Positions 10,852-18,486 of a stretch of 64,000 nucleotides of DNA are shown piece after piece. Below the pieces are notes generated by a model, which saw only the letters and a list, made by a program, of their open reading frames with translations, was not told the DNA's origin and made no database searches. This DNA is from an uncultured Peptococcaceae bacterium (GTDB lineage Bacteria > Bacillota > Peptococcia > Peptococcales > Peptococcaceae), in NCBI GenBank assembly GCA_900552455.1, contig URZX01000007.1, positions 28,569-92,568 of the forward strand, read 5' to 3'. How positions within the stretch are numbered: the first letter of the stretch is position 1; every line of letters starts with the position of its first letter. The position numbers and the translations under genes are program-made.

Positions 10852-12288
10852 TTAAAGGAGTGCGGATCCCAGTGGAATACCAATAACTGCCAGCACGATG
10901 ATAACAGCAACGACAGATAGGATTGCTTGAATATAAGCCTGTTTGACGTTAATCCATTCCGTGTTCCCGAAGACAAGACCGGCACGGGAGCTTGCGCCTG
11001 GGGTGCAGAGCGCAGCGGTGAGGCCGAAGATCAGGAAAGCAGCAACGAGCGTTGGATTTGCGCCAACCATACCAGCGATGGTGCAGAAGATTGGCGTCAT
11101 GACAACGAGGAGAATGGTGTTGTTCATGAACTGTGTCAACACACAGGCCAGAATGATCGTGAACACGTACATGACAACTGGGCCCTGGCCAGCGAGAACT
11201 GGTTTCAAAATGCCCATAATGGTTTTGGTGAAGCCGGTGTCGCTCGACATCAATGCATCACCGAGCGGACCAACGGCTGTCAGCAGAATAACCATGTTCC
11301 ATGGAATGGCTTTTTTGGCCATTTCAGGGAAATCGAGGGCTGGCTTGCCATCAAAGTGAACAACACTGAGGACGACGAGAATCAGCATGACAACGCCGGT
11401 AGCGCTCTGCGCGGAAAGCATGGTATTGAGCAGACCATCCGGCAGCACACTTGGAATGTACAGCGCGAGCAGTACGAAGATCAACAGCACTGCACCAAGC
11501 TTCTGCTGTTTGGTGACATGAATCTCTTTGGCAAGACCAGTATAGTCTTTATCCTTCAAGGCGCTTAAATCGAGTCGGCAGAACAACTTTGCAAAGAGCA
11601 TGAACAAAAGCATGCTGCCAAGAGAAATGACGATCATAAAGCAGCTGTAAGGCAGGAAGTCGACGCCTTCACCGGTAACGGAGCTGAGCCCTTTGACACC
11701 AACGAGAGACCATGGCGACCAAGGCTTGATGGTCATACCCATGATGCTAACATAAGCCACACCAATGAGAATGAAGCTTGCTTCCTTACTTTTCTTGGCA
11801 AATCCCATATCTGCGAGCATGCTGTAGCAGATCCCCCACATCAGGAAGATGGTTGCATAGATCCCAACGAAGGAGCCGCAGATCAGAGTGACCAAAAACA
11901 GCATAAAGATGAAAAGATAAGGCTTTCCTTTAAGCACTTTTCGGCTCAGGAGCCAGTTTGCCATCGACTTAGTGAGACCGATGTCTTCCAGCCACTGGGT
12001 AAAAATCGAGAAGAAAATAATCAGTAAGATAATTTCAGAGCCAAAGCCGGAGCCAACAACTTCTTTCGCTGTGCCCATGCCAGCAAGAACAAGGAAGAGC
12101 ATCGCGAGAAAGCTTGGAACAATCAAGCCGGCAAAAATCCAGCCCCAGATCGCTCCGACAAAGATCATCACTACACGAACACCATATTCTGTCAGCGCGC
12201 CGCCAGTTGGCAGCAGCCAGCCGCTGCACATCAACAGAAAGGTGATCGCAAGATGCACCCATTGGGATTTTTTCGCAGTTTCCGCCAT
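10852..12288 (-). CDS. SLC13/DASS-family anion (dicarboxylate or similar) transporter
   Basis: A 478-residue integral membrane protein with about a dozen hydrophobic segments and the two-repeat layout of the divalent anion:sodium symporter family; the repeat motifs include SEIILLIIFFSIFTQWLEDIGL and, in the second half, TQFMNNTILLVVMTP with the conserved asparagine pair. Members carry di- or tricarboxylates, sulfate or related anions with sodium; the substrate cannot be fixed here. ATG at 12288 follows AAAGGGG. It is a single-gene unit with its own terminator and a 16-base perfect palindrome upstream, so it is probably regulated on its own. Confidence 0.88.
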   Translation of the reverse strand: MAETAKKSQWVHLAITFLLMCSGWLLPTGGALTEYGVRVVMIFVGAIWGWIFAGLIVPSFLAMLFLVLAGMGTAKEVVGSGFGSEIILLIIFFSIFTQWLEDIGLTKSMANWLLSRKVLKGKPYLFIFMLFLVTLICGSFVGIYATIFLMWGICYSMLADMGFAKKSKEASFILIGVAYVSIMGMTIKPWSPWSLVGVKGLSSVTGEGVDFLPYSCFMIVISLGSMLLFMLFAKLFCRLDLSALKDKDYTGLAKEIHVTKQQKLGAVLLIFVLLALYIPSVLPDGLLNTMLSAQSATGVVMLILVVLSVVHFDGKPALDFPEMAKKAIPWNMVILLTAVGPLGDALMSSDTGFTKTIMGILKPVLAGQGPVVMYVFTIILACVLTQFMNNTILLVVMTPIFCTIAGMVGANPTLVAAFLIFGLTAALCTPGASSRAGLVFGNTEWINVKQAYIQAILSVVAVIIVLAVIGIPLGSALL

Positions 12289-12377
12289 AACACATATCCC
12301 CTTTACGAGCTCCGATCCTGCGGATGAACCGAAGCATTGAACTTATGATTATGATAACGCGGATTGATGGGATAGTC

Positions 12378-12393
12378 TGTTGTGGCCACAACA
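12378..12393. promoter_or_regulatory. Perfect 16-base palindrome, candidate operator
   Basis: TGTTGTGGCCACAACA reads identically on both strands and lies about 90 bases upstream of the SLC13 transporter ATG, in the only regulatory gap of that gene. The half-site spacing resembles sites for dimeric regulators. No regulator gene is adjacent. The rest of the 12289-12451 gap shows no clear -35/-10 pair. Confidence 0.5.
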
Positions 12394-12451
12394 CATGTGC
12401 ATCAGATTTTATCGTAGGAATAAATCCTTACAATCAACACTGTCTTGCATA

Positions 12452-12485
12452 CAAAAAAACCGGACGCACCAACAGGCACATCCGG
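12452..12485 (-). terminator. Terminator of rplS
   Basis: An 11-base-pair stem (12460-12470 with 12475-12485, three G-U pairs, four-base loop) followed on the minus strand by seven Ts, eight bases beyond the rplS stop. Confidence 0.88.
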
Positions 12486-12493
12486 ATTTTCGA

Positions 12494-12838
12494 TTAGCGA
12501 TGGATTTCTTTGATACGAGCAGCCTTGCCGTAACGATCGCGCATGTAGTAGAGCTTCGCACGACGTACACGCCCCTGGCGAACAACCTTGATGGAAGCCA
12601 CACGTGGGGAATGGATAGGGAAGATACGTTCACTGGTAACGCCGTAAGCAGTACGACGAACCGTGAAGGTTTCCGTCAGGCCCTTGCCAACACGTTTGAT
12701 GACAACGCCTTCGTATGCCTGCAGACGTTCTCTGTTCCCTTCGACGACCTTTACTTCGATGCGAACAGTGTCGCCAGGACGAAATTCAGGAACGTCGGTC
12801 TTCATTTGTGCTTCTTCGATCTGTTTGATGATATCCAT
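12494..12838 (-). CDS. rplS: 50S ribosomal protein L19
   Basis: A 114-residue L19, located at the interface of the ribosomal subunits. Conserved stretches: [28 protein letters not shown] and [11 protein letters not shown]. The start at 12838 ([11 protein letters not shown]) has AAAGGAG upstream; the longer frame has no such site. In many bacteria rplS follows rpsP-rimM-trmD; here none of these is adjacent, and the gene lies behind a tRNA operon that has its own terminator. It therefore probably has a separate promoter in 12839-12912, which I could not identify. Confidence 0.97.
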   Translation of the reverse strand: MDIIKQIEEAQMKTDVPEFRPGDTVRIEVKVVEGNRERLQAYEGVVIKRVGKGLTETFTVRRTAYGVTSERIFPIHSPRVASIKVVRQGRVRRAKLYYMRDRYGKAARIKEIHR

Positions 12839-12912
12839 GTGCTTTCTCCTTTCATCTTGCAGACGTTCGTAACCGCCAGCGCAGCCAACGGACAGCGGAC
12901 CATCCTGATACA
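12839..12912 (-). promoter_or_regulatory. Candidate 5' leader of rplS
   Basis: This 74-base stretch between the tRNA terminator and rplS contains GC-rich complementary segments (CCGC...GCGG) and no coding frame. Leaders that regulate L19 are known in some Firmicutes, but I cannot confirm the fold by eye. Confidence 0.3.
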
Positions 12913-12941
12913 TAATAAAAGCCATTGCACCTCGCAATGGC
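12913..12941 (-). terminator. Terminator of the tRNA operon
   Basis: GCCATTGC (12921-12928) and GCAATGGC (12934-12941) form a perfect 8-bp stem with a 5-base loop, then TTTTATTATG on the minus strand; it starts two bases after tRNA-Asp. Confidence 0.8.
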
Positions 12942-12943
12942 AA

Positions 12944-13017
12944 CGACGCAGATGGGTCTCGAACCCACGACCTCCAGCGTGACAGGCTGGCGCTCTAACC
13001 AACTGAGCTACTGCGCC
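12944..13017 (-). tRNA. tRNA-Asp (anticodon GTC)
   Basis: A 74-base cloverleaf: acceptor GGCGCAG pairs with CTGCGTC (one G-U), D-loop AGCTCAGTTGGTTAGAGC, anticodon arm CCAGC-CTGTCAC-GCTGG with GTC, T-arm with GGTTCGAGACC, discriminator G. The 3' CCA is not encoded. Last tRNA of a three-gene operon. Confidence 0.97.
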
Positions 13018-13019
13018 AC

Positions 13020-13092
13020 TGGACAATGACGGGCTCGAACCGCCGACCCTCTGCTTGTAAGGCAGACGCTCTCCCAACTGAGCTAATTGTCC
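13020..13092 (-). tRNA. tRNA-Val (anticodon TAC)
   Basis: A 73-base cloverleaf: acceptor GGACAAT pairs with ATTGTCC, anticodon arm TCTGC-CTTACAA-GCAGA with TAC, T-loop GGTTCGAGCC, discriminator A. CCA is not encoded; tRNA-Asp begins two bases further on. Confidence 0.97.
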
Positions 13093-13116
13093 ATGTTGGC
13101 AAATATTCATTTGTCA

Positions 13117-13190
13117 TGACGAGTACGGGATTCGAACCCGTGAATGTCAGCGTGAAAGGCTGATGAGTTAAGCCGCTTCTCCAACTCGCC
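13117..13190 (-). tRNA. tRNA-Glu (anticodon TTC)
   Basis: A 74-base cloverleaf: acceptor GGCGAGT pairs with ACTCGTC, anticodon arm TCAGC-CTTTCAC-GCTGA with TTC, T-loop GGTTCGAATCC, discriminator A, no encoded CCA. First gene of the operon. Glu-tRNA is also the substrate of HemA encoded at 45472 and, after misacylation, of GatCAB. Confidence 0.97.
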
Positions 13191-13231
13191 ATAATATTCC
13201 GCCGTGCGATTTCTCTCTCGGCGACTTGCTA

Positions 13232-13261
13232 ATAATACCACACACAGTCGCCAATCGTCAA
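13232..13261 (-). promoter_or_regulatory. Promoter of the tRNA-Glu-Val-Asp operon
   Basis: TTGACG and TATTAT separated by 18 bases on the minus strand, about 41 bases before the tRNA-Glu 5' end. Confidence 0.72.
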
Positions 13262-13296
13262 GCATATTTCGCAAAAAAGTTCACAGTTTCCTTCAT

Positions 13297-13325
13297 AAAA
13301 ATTGCCCCCGCTCGTAAGCGAGGGC
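13297..13325 (-). terminator. Terminator of the second ABC/two-component module
   Basis: GCCCCCGCT (13304-13312) pairs with AGCGAGGGC (13317-13325) around a 4-base loop; the minus strand continues AATTTTTATG. It lies nine bases beyond the permease stop. Confidence 0.8.
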
Positions 13326-13334
13326 AGAAAAGCC

Positions 13335-16013
13335 TCATTCCAGCACAGCTTGCCGCAGGATCTGCCTGCCGGCGAAGACCATCGTCCCCACACAGAGCAG
13401 AATGTTCACTGCTGCTACGCCGAAGAGCCAACCCGGCGCGAGGGTCGCTGCCGGATGCAGGTACAGATAAACATGCTGCAGCAGGTAGAAAAGCAGCCGC
13501 TGCACAAGGGCGTAGCAGAGGATCGCCACCAGGCTCGTCGCGAGCCCGTAGCGCAGCCCCTCGCGGGCCAGCATCCGCAGAAAGCCGCTGTCGGTGATGC
13601 CCATCGCCCGCAGGATCGAAAATTCGCGGCGGCGTTCCGCAACGAGATAATGCATGCTGCTCACAATGTGGACCAGGCTGGCGACCAGGAGCACCGCAGC
13701 GATGCCGTAGAAGAACAGCATCTGCTGGCGCAGATAAAGCTCCTGCGCCGCGATCTGGCCGCTGTAATCGCGCACAACGCAGCCGGAGATCCCCGCCGTC
13801 GCGCGGCGCACAGCGTCGGCTACAGCCGCTGTATCGGCGTCATCCGCAAGGATCACACTCACCGTCTGGTAGCCGCTTACGCCGAAATGCTTCTGCATCT
13901 GCTCCTGGGTCATGATGATATCGACGGTGCGTTCGCCGTCGTCGCCGATGGTGGTGTCCACCTTGCCGAGGGGCCGACTGACCAGCGCGCAGATAGGGAG
14001 CGCCGTCGTCTGGTAAGCGTCTGCCGGACCGTCGAACTGTAGCAGGGCCTCCTCCGCCTCCGGATCGCACGGCGTTTTCACGCTCAGACTGTCGCCGCAG
14101 CGGAGGGCGATGCCATCGCTGTTTCCCTGGCCATCGACAAGAGTTTTGACAATAACGCTGTCCTCTCGGCGCATCGCGTCGGGATCGATGACTCCCTCAA
14201 GCAGATAGTCTCCAAGCTGCATGAGCATGGCGTCGTCGTAGCCGTAGATGTTGACCTTGAGCCGGTAGTCGTCCTCGCCAGTCTGCACGATCACGCCGCC
14301 ATAGCGCGCCATGATCTCCGGATCCGGCGTAAAACCCGGCTCCCCTGCCGTTTCAGCATAATAGCTCGGCCAGCGAAAGCTGCCATCCTCCAGCGCGATC
14401 TCGCCGAGCATATAGCTGACTGGCAGCACAGCGCCGACGCCCTCCAGCTGCCGCAGCGAAGCGACAGTCTGCGCCGGGATCGTCTGCGCGAGCAGCCCGT
14501 TTTCGCTGACAAGCTGAATGTCCGAGCCGAGTCCGTCGTCCGCTGCAAAGACCAGCTCGTTGTTGATGCGCGTGTTCTCGATCACATACGTCGCACCGAG
14601 AAAGATCACGCTGCCCAGCGCCAGCGAAAGGATGATGCTGGCAAAGGTACGCTTGCGCGCAAGCATGAAGCGCTTGGTGAGCACGCCGGTGAGGCTTGCG
14701 CGGTGCAGGCTGATGATCCTGCGGCTGCGCGGCACGCCGCCCTCTCCTGCTTGCAGCTGACGCAAACTGAAGCGCCGCATCTGCCGCACCAGGAGCGCGC
14801 TCGTGAGCACGAGCAGGAGCAGCAGAAAAACCGCCCCGCCGCCAATCAGCGACCAGTCGACGTGAAACGCGCCGGCATCCGGCAGATTGGTCGCTGCCAG
14901 CGTCTCGACATTCTCCGCCATATCCACGCCGCTGTGCAGACGTCCATCGTGCGCCACGAAGATGCGCCCGCTGTGCGCATAAATGAGCGACGCAACCCCA
15001 TTGCCGAGCAGACAACCCAGGCTGTAGCCGTAGCAGAACACAACGCAAAGCTCGCAGAGCAGCAGCCGGAAAATGCCGCCGTCGGTCAGTCCCAGCGTCT
15101 GCAGCACGCTGTACTGCTGCTGGCGCCGGAGCACGCTCACCTGAAACAGGCTGTAGATGATGAATCCGGCAAAAAGCGCCAGCGCCAAGAGCATCGCGCC
15201 CTCGGTCATCGCCTGGTTTTCGTTCAGCAGCCCCCAGACATAGGGCACGCCCAGACTCGGATCGCCCAGCGCGCCCACGATCTCGGCGAGCGTCAGCGAA
15301 TAGCCGTCGCCGCCAACATAGCCCGAGAGGCCAATATTGCGCGCCACCAGGCTGCCGTCGATCTCGTATTGCGCGCAGAAAGCAGCGATCTGCTCGGCGA
15401 CTGGGCGGGATTCGTCAAAATGCAAATAAACAAAGCTGCCGTTTTCACCATAATCCAACTCCGGCCCGACAAACACCTGCATAAAATCGCCCATCTGCTC
15501 GTTGAGCTTTTCCGGCATCTCCGCAACAATCCCTGAGAGGGTGAACGTCTCGCCATCTAGCGCTACTTCAGCGCCTAGCTCCGCCGGAACGCCAAGATTG
15601 CGCAGCGTCTGCGCATCCATCGCGATCTCGTCGTTATGCTCTGGCATTTTCCCGTCCAGCAGCGTGCGCCCCATGATCTCCATGTAGCCAACGTCCGCGC
15701 TCACATATTGGATCGAAAACGGCGCACTGATCCCTTTGCGCACCGTCTCGACGCCGTATTTTTCCAGCGTAAAGCCCTCGCCTTCTGGATTCGCAAGAAA
15801 TTCCTCGAACCACGGCAGATCGCAGCGCAGCTCATAATGCCAATCGCCATATTCCGCACGGGCATTTTCCCTCGCTGCATCGCGTCCGCTTGAAAAAAGC
15901 GATCCCACGCCGGAAAACAGCGCCGCCGCCAAGAGAATTCCGACAAACAGCGCCAGCGTCTGCTTCTTTTCGCAGCGCAGCCAGGCCCACGCCAGCTTCC
16001 ACGTTGCACTCAT
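13335..16013 (-). CDS. FtsX/MacB-type ABC transporter permease (second module)
   Basis: An 892-residue permease with the same design as the partial one at 1-2066: membrane segment near residues 18-40, a large external domain, three segments around 270-420 with VLRRQQQYSVLQTLGLTDGG, a second N-terminal-type segment near 455-480, another external domain, and three C-terminal segments around 730-885 with the FtsX-core motif RREFSILRAMGITDSG. Two complete FtsX units in one chain are typical of long MacB-like or bacitracin-type permeases. It overlaps the ATPase by four bases and is the last gene of its operon. Substrate unknown. Confidence 0.93.
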   Translation of the reverse strand: MSATWKLAWAWLRCEKKQTLALFVGILLAAALFSGVGSLFSSGRDAARENARAEYGDWHYELRCDLPWFEEFLANPEGEGFTLEKYGVETVRKGISAPFSIQYVSADVGYMEIMGRTLLDGKMPEHNDEIAMDAQTLRNLGVPAELGAEVALDGETFTLSGIVAEMPEKLNEQMGDFMQVFVGPELDYGENGSFVYLHFDESRPVAEQIAAFCAQYEIDGSLVARNIGLSGYVGGDGYSLTLAEIVGALGDPSLGVPYVWGLLNENQAMTEGAMLLALALFAGFIIYSLFQVSVLRRQQQYSVLQTLGLTDGGIFRLLLCELCVVFCYGYSLGCLLGNGVASLIYAHSGRIFVAHDGRLHSGVDMAENVETLAATNLPDAGAFHVDWSLIGGGAVFLLLLLVLTSALLVRQMRRFSLRQLQAGEGGVPRSRRIISLHRASLTGVLTKRFMLARKRTFASIILSLALGSVIFLGATYVIENTRINNELVFAADDGLGSDIQLVSENGLLAQTIPAQTVASLRQLEGVGAVLPVSYMLGEIALEDGSFRWPSYYAETAGEPGFTPDPEIMARYGGVIVQTGEDDYRLKVNIYGYDDAMLMQLGDYLLEGVIDPDAMRREDSVIVKTLVDGQGNSDGIALRCGDSLSVKTPCDPEAEEALLQFDGPADAYQTTALPICALVSRPLGKVDTTIGDDGERTVDIIMTQEQMQKHFGVSGYQTVSVILADDADTAAVADAVRRATAGISGCVVRDYSGQIAAQELYLRQQMLFFYGIAAVLLVASLVHIVSSMHYLVAERRREFSILRAMGITDSGFLRMLAREGLRYGLATSLVAILCYALVQRLLFYLLQHVYLYLHPAATLAPGWLFGVAAVNILLCVGTMVFAGRQILRQAVLE

Positions 16014-16699
16014 CCCAGCTCACCGCCTCTCGCCGGCACAATGCGCCCATCCTCGATGTGGATGATGCGGTCGCAGGATTGGGCCAGCGCTTCGTTGTGT
16101 GTGACCATGAGGATCGTCTGCTTGTAGCTGCGGCTGCTCGCCGAAAGTACCCCCATCACATCCACCGTTGTGCGGCTGTCGAGATTGCCCGTCGGCTCGT
16201 CAGCCAGGATCAGCGCCGGTTTGTTCGCCAGCGCGCGAGCGATCGCCACGCGCTGCTGCTGTCCGCCGGAAAGTTCGTTCGGATAGCGCTTGCGCAGCGC
16301 CCAGAGCCCGAGATCCTCCAGCAACCTGCGAATGTATGCGTGATCGACATGACGACCCTTGTCAAATGTCACCGGTAGCGCCACGTTGTCATACACGTTC
16401 AGCACCGGCATCAGGCTGTAGTTCTGAAAAACGAAGCCAATGTTGCGCCGGCGAAAGATCGTCAATTCCCGGCGAGAGAGATTGGCAATGTCGCGATCGC
16501 GGATCACCACCGCGCCGGCATCCGGCGTATCCAGTCCGCCGATGAGATTCAAAAGCGTCGACTTGCCGCTGCCGGACGTGCCGACAATAGCAACAAATTC
16601 TCCCTGACGCACGCTGAGGCTGATGTCCTTCAGCGCCTGTACACGATTTTCTTTTTCACCATAGGATTTACTGACCTGTGTCAGCTGCAGGATTTCCAT
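16010..16699 (-). CDS. ABC transporter ATP-binding protein (second module)
   Basis: A 229-residue MacB/LolD-type ATPase with Walker [10 protein letters not shown], signature LSGGQQQR and Walker [13 protein letters not shown], clearly paralogous to the ATPase at 2063. The ATG at 16699 follows AAAGGGGGG. It is separated from the kinase by a 92-base gap and overlaps the permease start by four bases. It energises the 892-residue permease. Confidence 0.94.
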   Translation of the reverse strand: MEILQLTQVSKSYGEKENRVQALKDISLSVRQGEFVAIVGTSGSGKSTLLNLIGGLDTPDAGAVVIRDRDIANLSRRELTIFRRRNIGFVFQNYSLMPVLNVYDNVALPVTFDKGRHVDHAYIRRLLEDLGLWALRKRYPNELSGGQQQRVAIARALANKPALILADEPTGNLDSRTTVDVMGVLSASSRSYKQTILMVTHNEALAQSCDRIIHIEDGRIVPARGGELG

Positions 16700-16777
16700 G
16701 AAGAAGCCCCCCCTTTCCCTGATCTGATTCTATCTTAGCAGAGAGATCTTACAGATTTCTGGCAAAGAAAAACGGAA

Positions 16778-16797
16778 TTCTAACAAATTTGTCAGAA
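16778..16797. promoter_or_regulatory. Near-perfect 20-base palindrome between kinase and ABC genes
   Basis: TTCTAACAAATTTGTCAGAA is symmetric except for one base pair. It covers the kinase stop codon and lies about 80 bases before the ATPase ATG. It could be an operator of the linked response regulator for an internal promoter, or a weak terminator, since the minus strand continues with a CGTTTTTC run. Confidence 0.4.
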
Positions 16798-17700
16798 CTC
16801 CGCATTCTGCAAAAACACGCTGAACGTGCTTCCCTTTCCATAATCAGAAGCAGCCGTGATATAGCCTTTCTCGTGCGCCAGGATCATCCGCGAAAGCGCC
16901 AGCCCGATGCCCGAGCCTTCCCGCGCCTCCACATCCGGCGAACGATAAAAGCGCTGAAAGATCGCTGAAAGCTCCTCAGCGCGGATGCCGATGCCATTGT
17001 CGGCAAAGCGGATCTCCGTGTAAAGCTCCAGCGGATGCACGCTGATCGCCACCTCGCCGCCAGCATCCGTGTACTTGATCGCATTCTCCAGAATGTTCAC
17101 GAACACCTCCGCCGTCCAGCGGCGATTGTGCCAGAGCGTGACCTCTGCAAATGGCGCCAACGTGATCGTGATCTGCCGCTGCTCTGCCTTATCGAGCACC
17201 GCGCCCACCGCATCAGCCAGCGTCGGACGCAGCGGCAGCGCCTGCGCATCGAAAACGACCGCCCCCTGCTCCAGTTCCACCATCTTAAAGAGCGCGTTCA
17301 GGATCCAGTCCAGCTTTTCTGTCTGCTTCTTCATTTTCGCCAGGAATTGTCGCCGCGTGTCCGCGTCCAGATTTTCATCCTCCAGCATCTCCCGGTACAT
17401 CACTAGCCCCGCCAACGGCGTTTTCAGCTGGTGCGCCATATTGGAAATAAGCTGCTTCACAGCCTCCCGCTCCTGCTCCGCGTCAGTCACACTCGCATCC
17501 ACCTTCTCCTGCAGCCGTCGCATTTTCGCAGCCAGTGCAGACACCGCGCCCTCCTCCAGCTCCGACCGGGAGATCGGCTCGCCGTCGAGAATCTCCTCAA
17601 GCATACGATCCAGCACACGCGTCGTAGAACGATTGCGCCACCAAAGCAGCGCACAGCCGCCGCAGGCAAGGAGCAGAAGCAGCCCCAGCAGAACACTCAT
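16792..17700 (-). CDS. Two-component sensor histidine kinase with one membrane anchor
   Basis: A 302-residue kinase with a single hydrophobic segment (residues 3-20), a short linker, the H-box SNMAHQLKTPLAG with His90, N-box NILENAIKYTD and G-boxes DNGIGI and GSGIGLAL. No extracytoplasmic sensor domain is present. The related kinase at 2817 has two membrane segments. The ATG overlaps the regulator stop by four bases. The signal probably comes from the partner transporter or from inside the membrane; this is inference. Confidence 0.93.
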   Translation of the reverse strand: MSVLLGLLLLLACGGCALLWWRNRSTTRVLDRMLEEILDGEPISRSELEEGAVSALAAKMRRLQEKVDASVTDAEQEREAVKQLISNMAHQLKTPLAGLVMYREMLEDENLDADTRRQFLAKMKKQTEKLDWILNALFKMVELEQGAVVFDAQALPLRPTLADAVGAVLDKAEQRQITITLAPFAEVTLWHNRRWTAEVFVNILENAIKYTDAGGEVAISVHPLELYTEIRFADNGIGIRAEELSAIFQRFYRSPDVEAREGSGIGLALSRMILAHEKGYITAASDYGKGSTFSVFLQNAEF

Positions 17701-18380
17701 CCTCTTCCCTCCTCGCTCTTCCAGATATAGCCAATCCCGTGCACCGTGCGGATCAGTGCTGGATGCTTGGGATCGTGCTCGATCTTTGCGCGCAGGCGGC
17801 GGATGGTCACCGACAGGGTGTTTTCGTCAACAAATTTTCCCTGCGCATCCCAGACGTGGGCAAGGATCTGTTCCTTCGTCAGCACCTGCTCGAGATTCTC
17901 CATGAGATAGCACAGCAGCTGATACTCAATTTTGCTGAGGTCGATCTTTTCCGCCCCGCGGAACACCTGCGCCGCCTTCCTGTCGATCGTGATGCCGCCG
18001 CTCGTCACCATCGTGCTCGGCGTCTGCGCCTGCAAAATGCGGCGAATGCGCGCCTTCAGCACGGCCAGCGAGAAGGGCTTCGACATGTAATCGGCGACGC
18101 CAAGCTCCAGCGACCTCACTTCGTCCATCTCGGTATTGCGCGCTGTCAGCATGAACACCGGCGTTGCACACACGCCATGCAGCTCTGCCACGAGGTCAAA
18201 TCCGCTGCCATCTGGCAGATTGCAATCGAGCAGCAGCATATCCCACGGCGCCTCCTCGAGCAGCGCTCTGGCATCGCGCAGCGTCCGCGCCTGTGCCGTT
18301 TCGTAACCCTCCAGCTCCAGCGCAAACGCCAGCCCCTCGCGCAGGTCGCTGTCGTCTTCGATGATGAGGATCTTACTCAT
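17697..18380 (-). CDS. OmpR/PhoB-family response regulator (second module)
   Basis: A 227-residue regulator: receiver with acidic EDD (residues 8-10), phospho-acceptor Asp52 (LLLDCNLPDG) and Lys in MSKPF; winged-helix output domain with NTLSVTIRRLRAKIEHD. Start ATG at 18380 (MSKILIIEDD) follows GGAGGGAAG; the longer frame lacks a site. Promoter TTGCGC-17-TACAAT lies at 18412-18440. It is the paralogue of the regulator at 3851. Confidence 0.94.
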   Translation of the reverse strand: MSKILIIEDDSDLREGLAFALELEGYETAQARTLRDARALLEEAPWDMLLLDCNLPDGSGFDLVAELHGVCATPVFMLTARNTEMDEVRSLELGVADYMSKPFSLAVLKARIRRILQAQTPSTMVTSGGITIDRKAAQVFRGAEKIDLSKIEYQLLCYLMENLEQVLTKEQILAHVWDAQGKFVDENTLSVTIRRLRAKIEHDPKHPALIRTVHGIGYIWKSEEGRG

Positions 18381-18411
18381 TTTTCTTCCCTCCAGACATT
18401 CTCTACCATAC

Positions 18412-18440
18412 ATTGTAGCCATCCGCAGAGCGCCGCGCAA
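18412..18440 (-). promoter_or_regulatory. Promoter of the second two-component/ABC operon
   Basis: TTGCGC and TACAAT with 17-base spacing on the minus strand, 32 bases upstream of the regulator ATG. Confidence 0.6.
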
Positions 18441-18476
18441 CAAAATAAACGCCGCCTCGCAATGGAGACGGCGTTT
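18441..18476 (-). terminator. Terminator of the NSS symporter gene
   Basis: AAACGCCG (18447-18454) pairs with CGGCGTTT (18469-18476), extended by an inner CTC/GAG; the minus strand continues TTTATTTTG. It starts ten bases after the symporter stop and abuts the next promoter. Confidence 0.85.
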
Positions 18477-18486
18477 GCGTCAAAAT

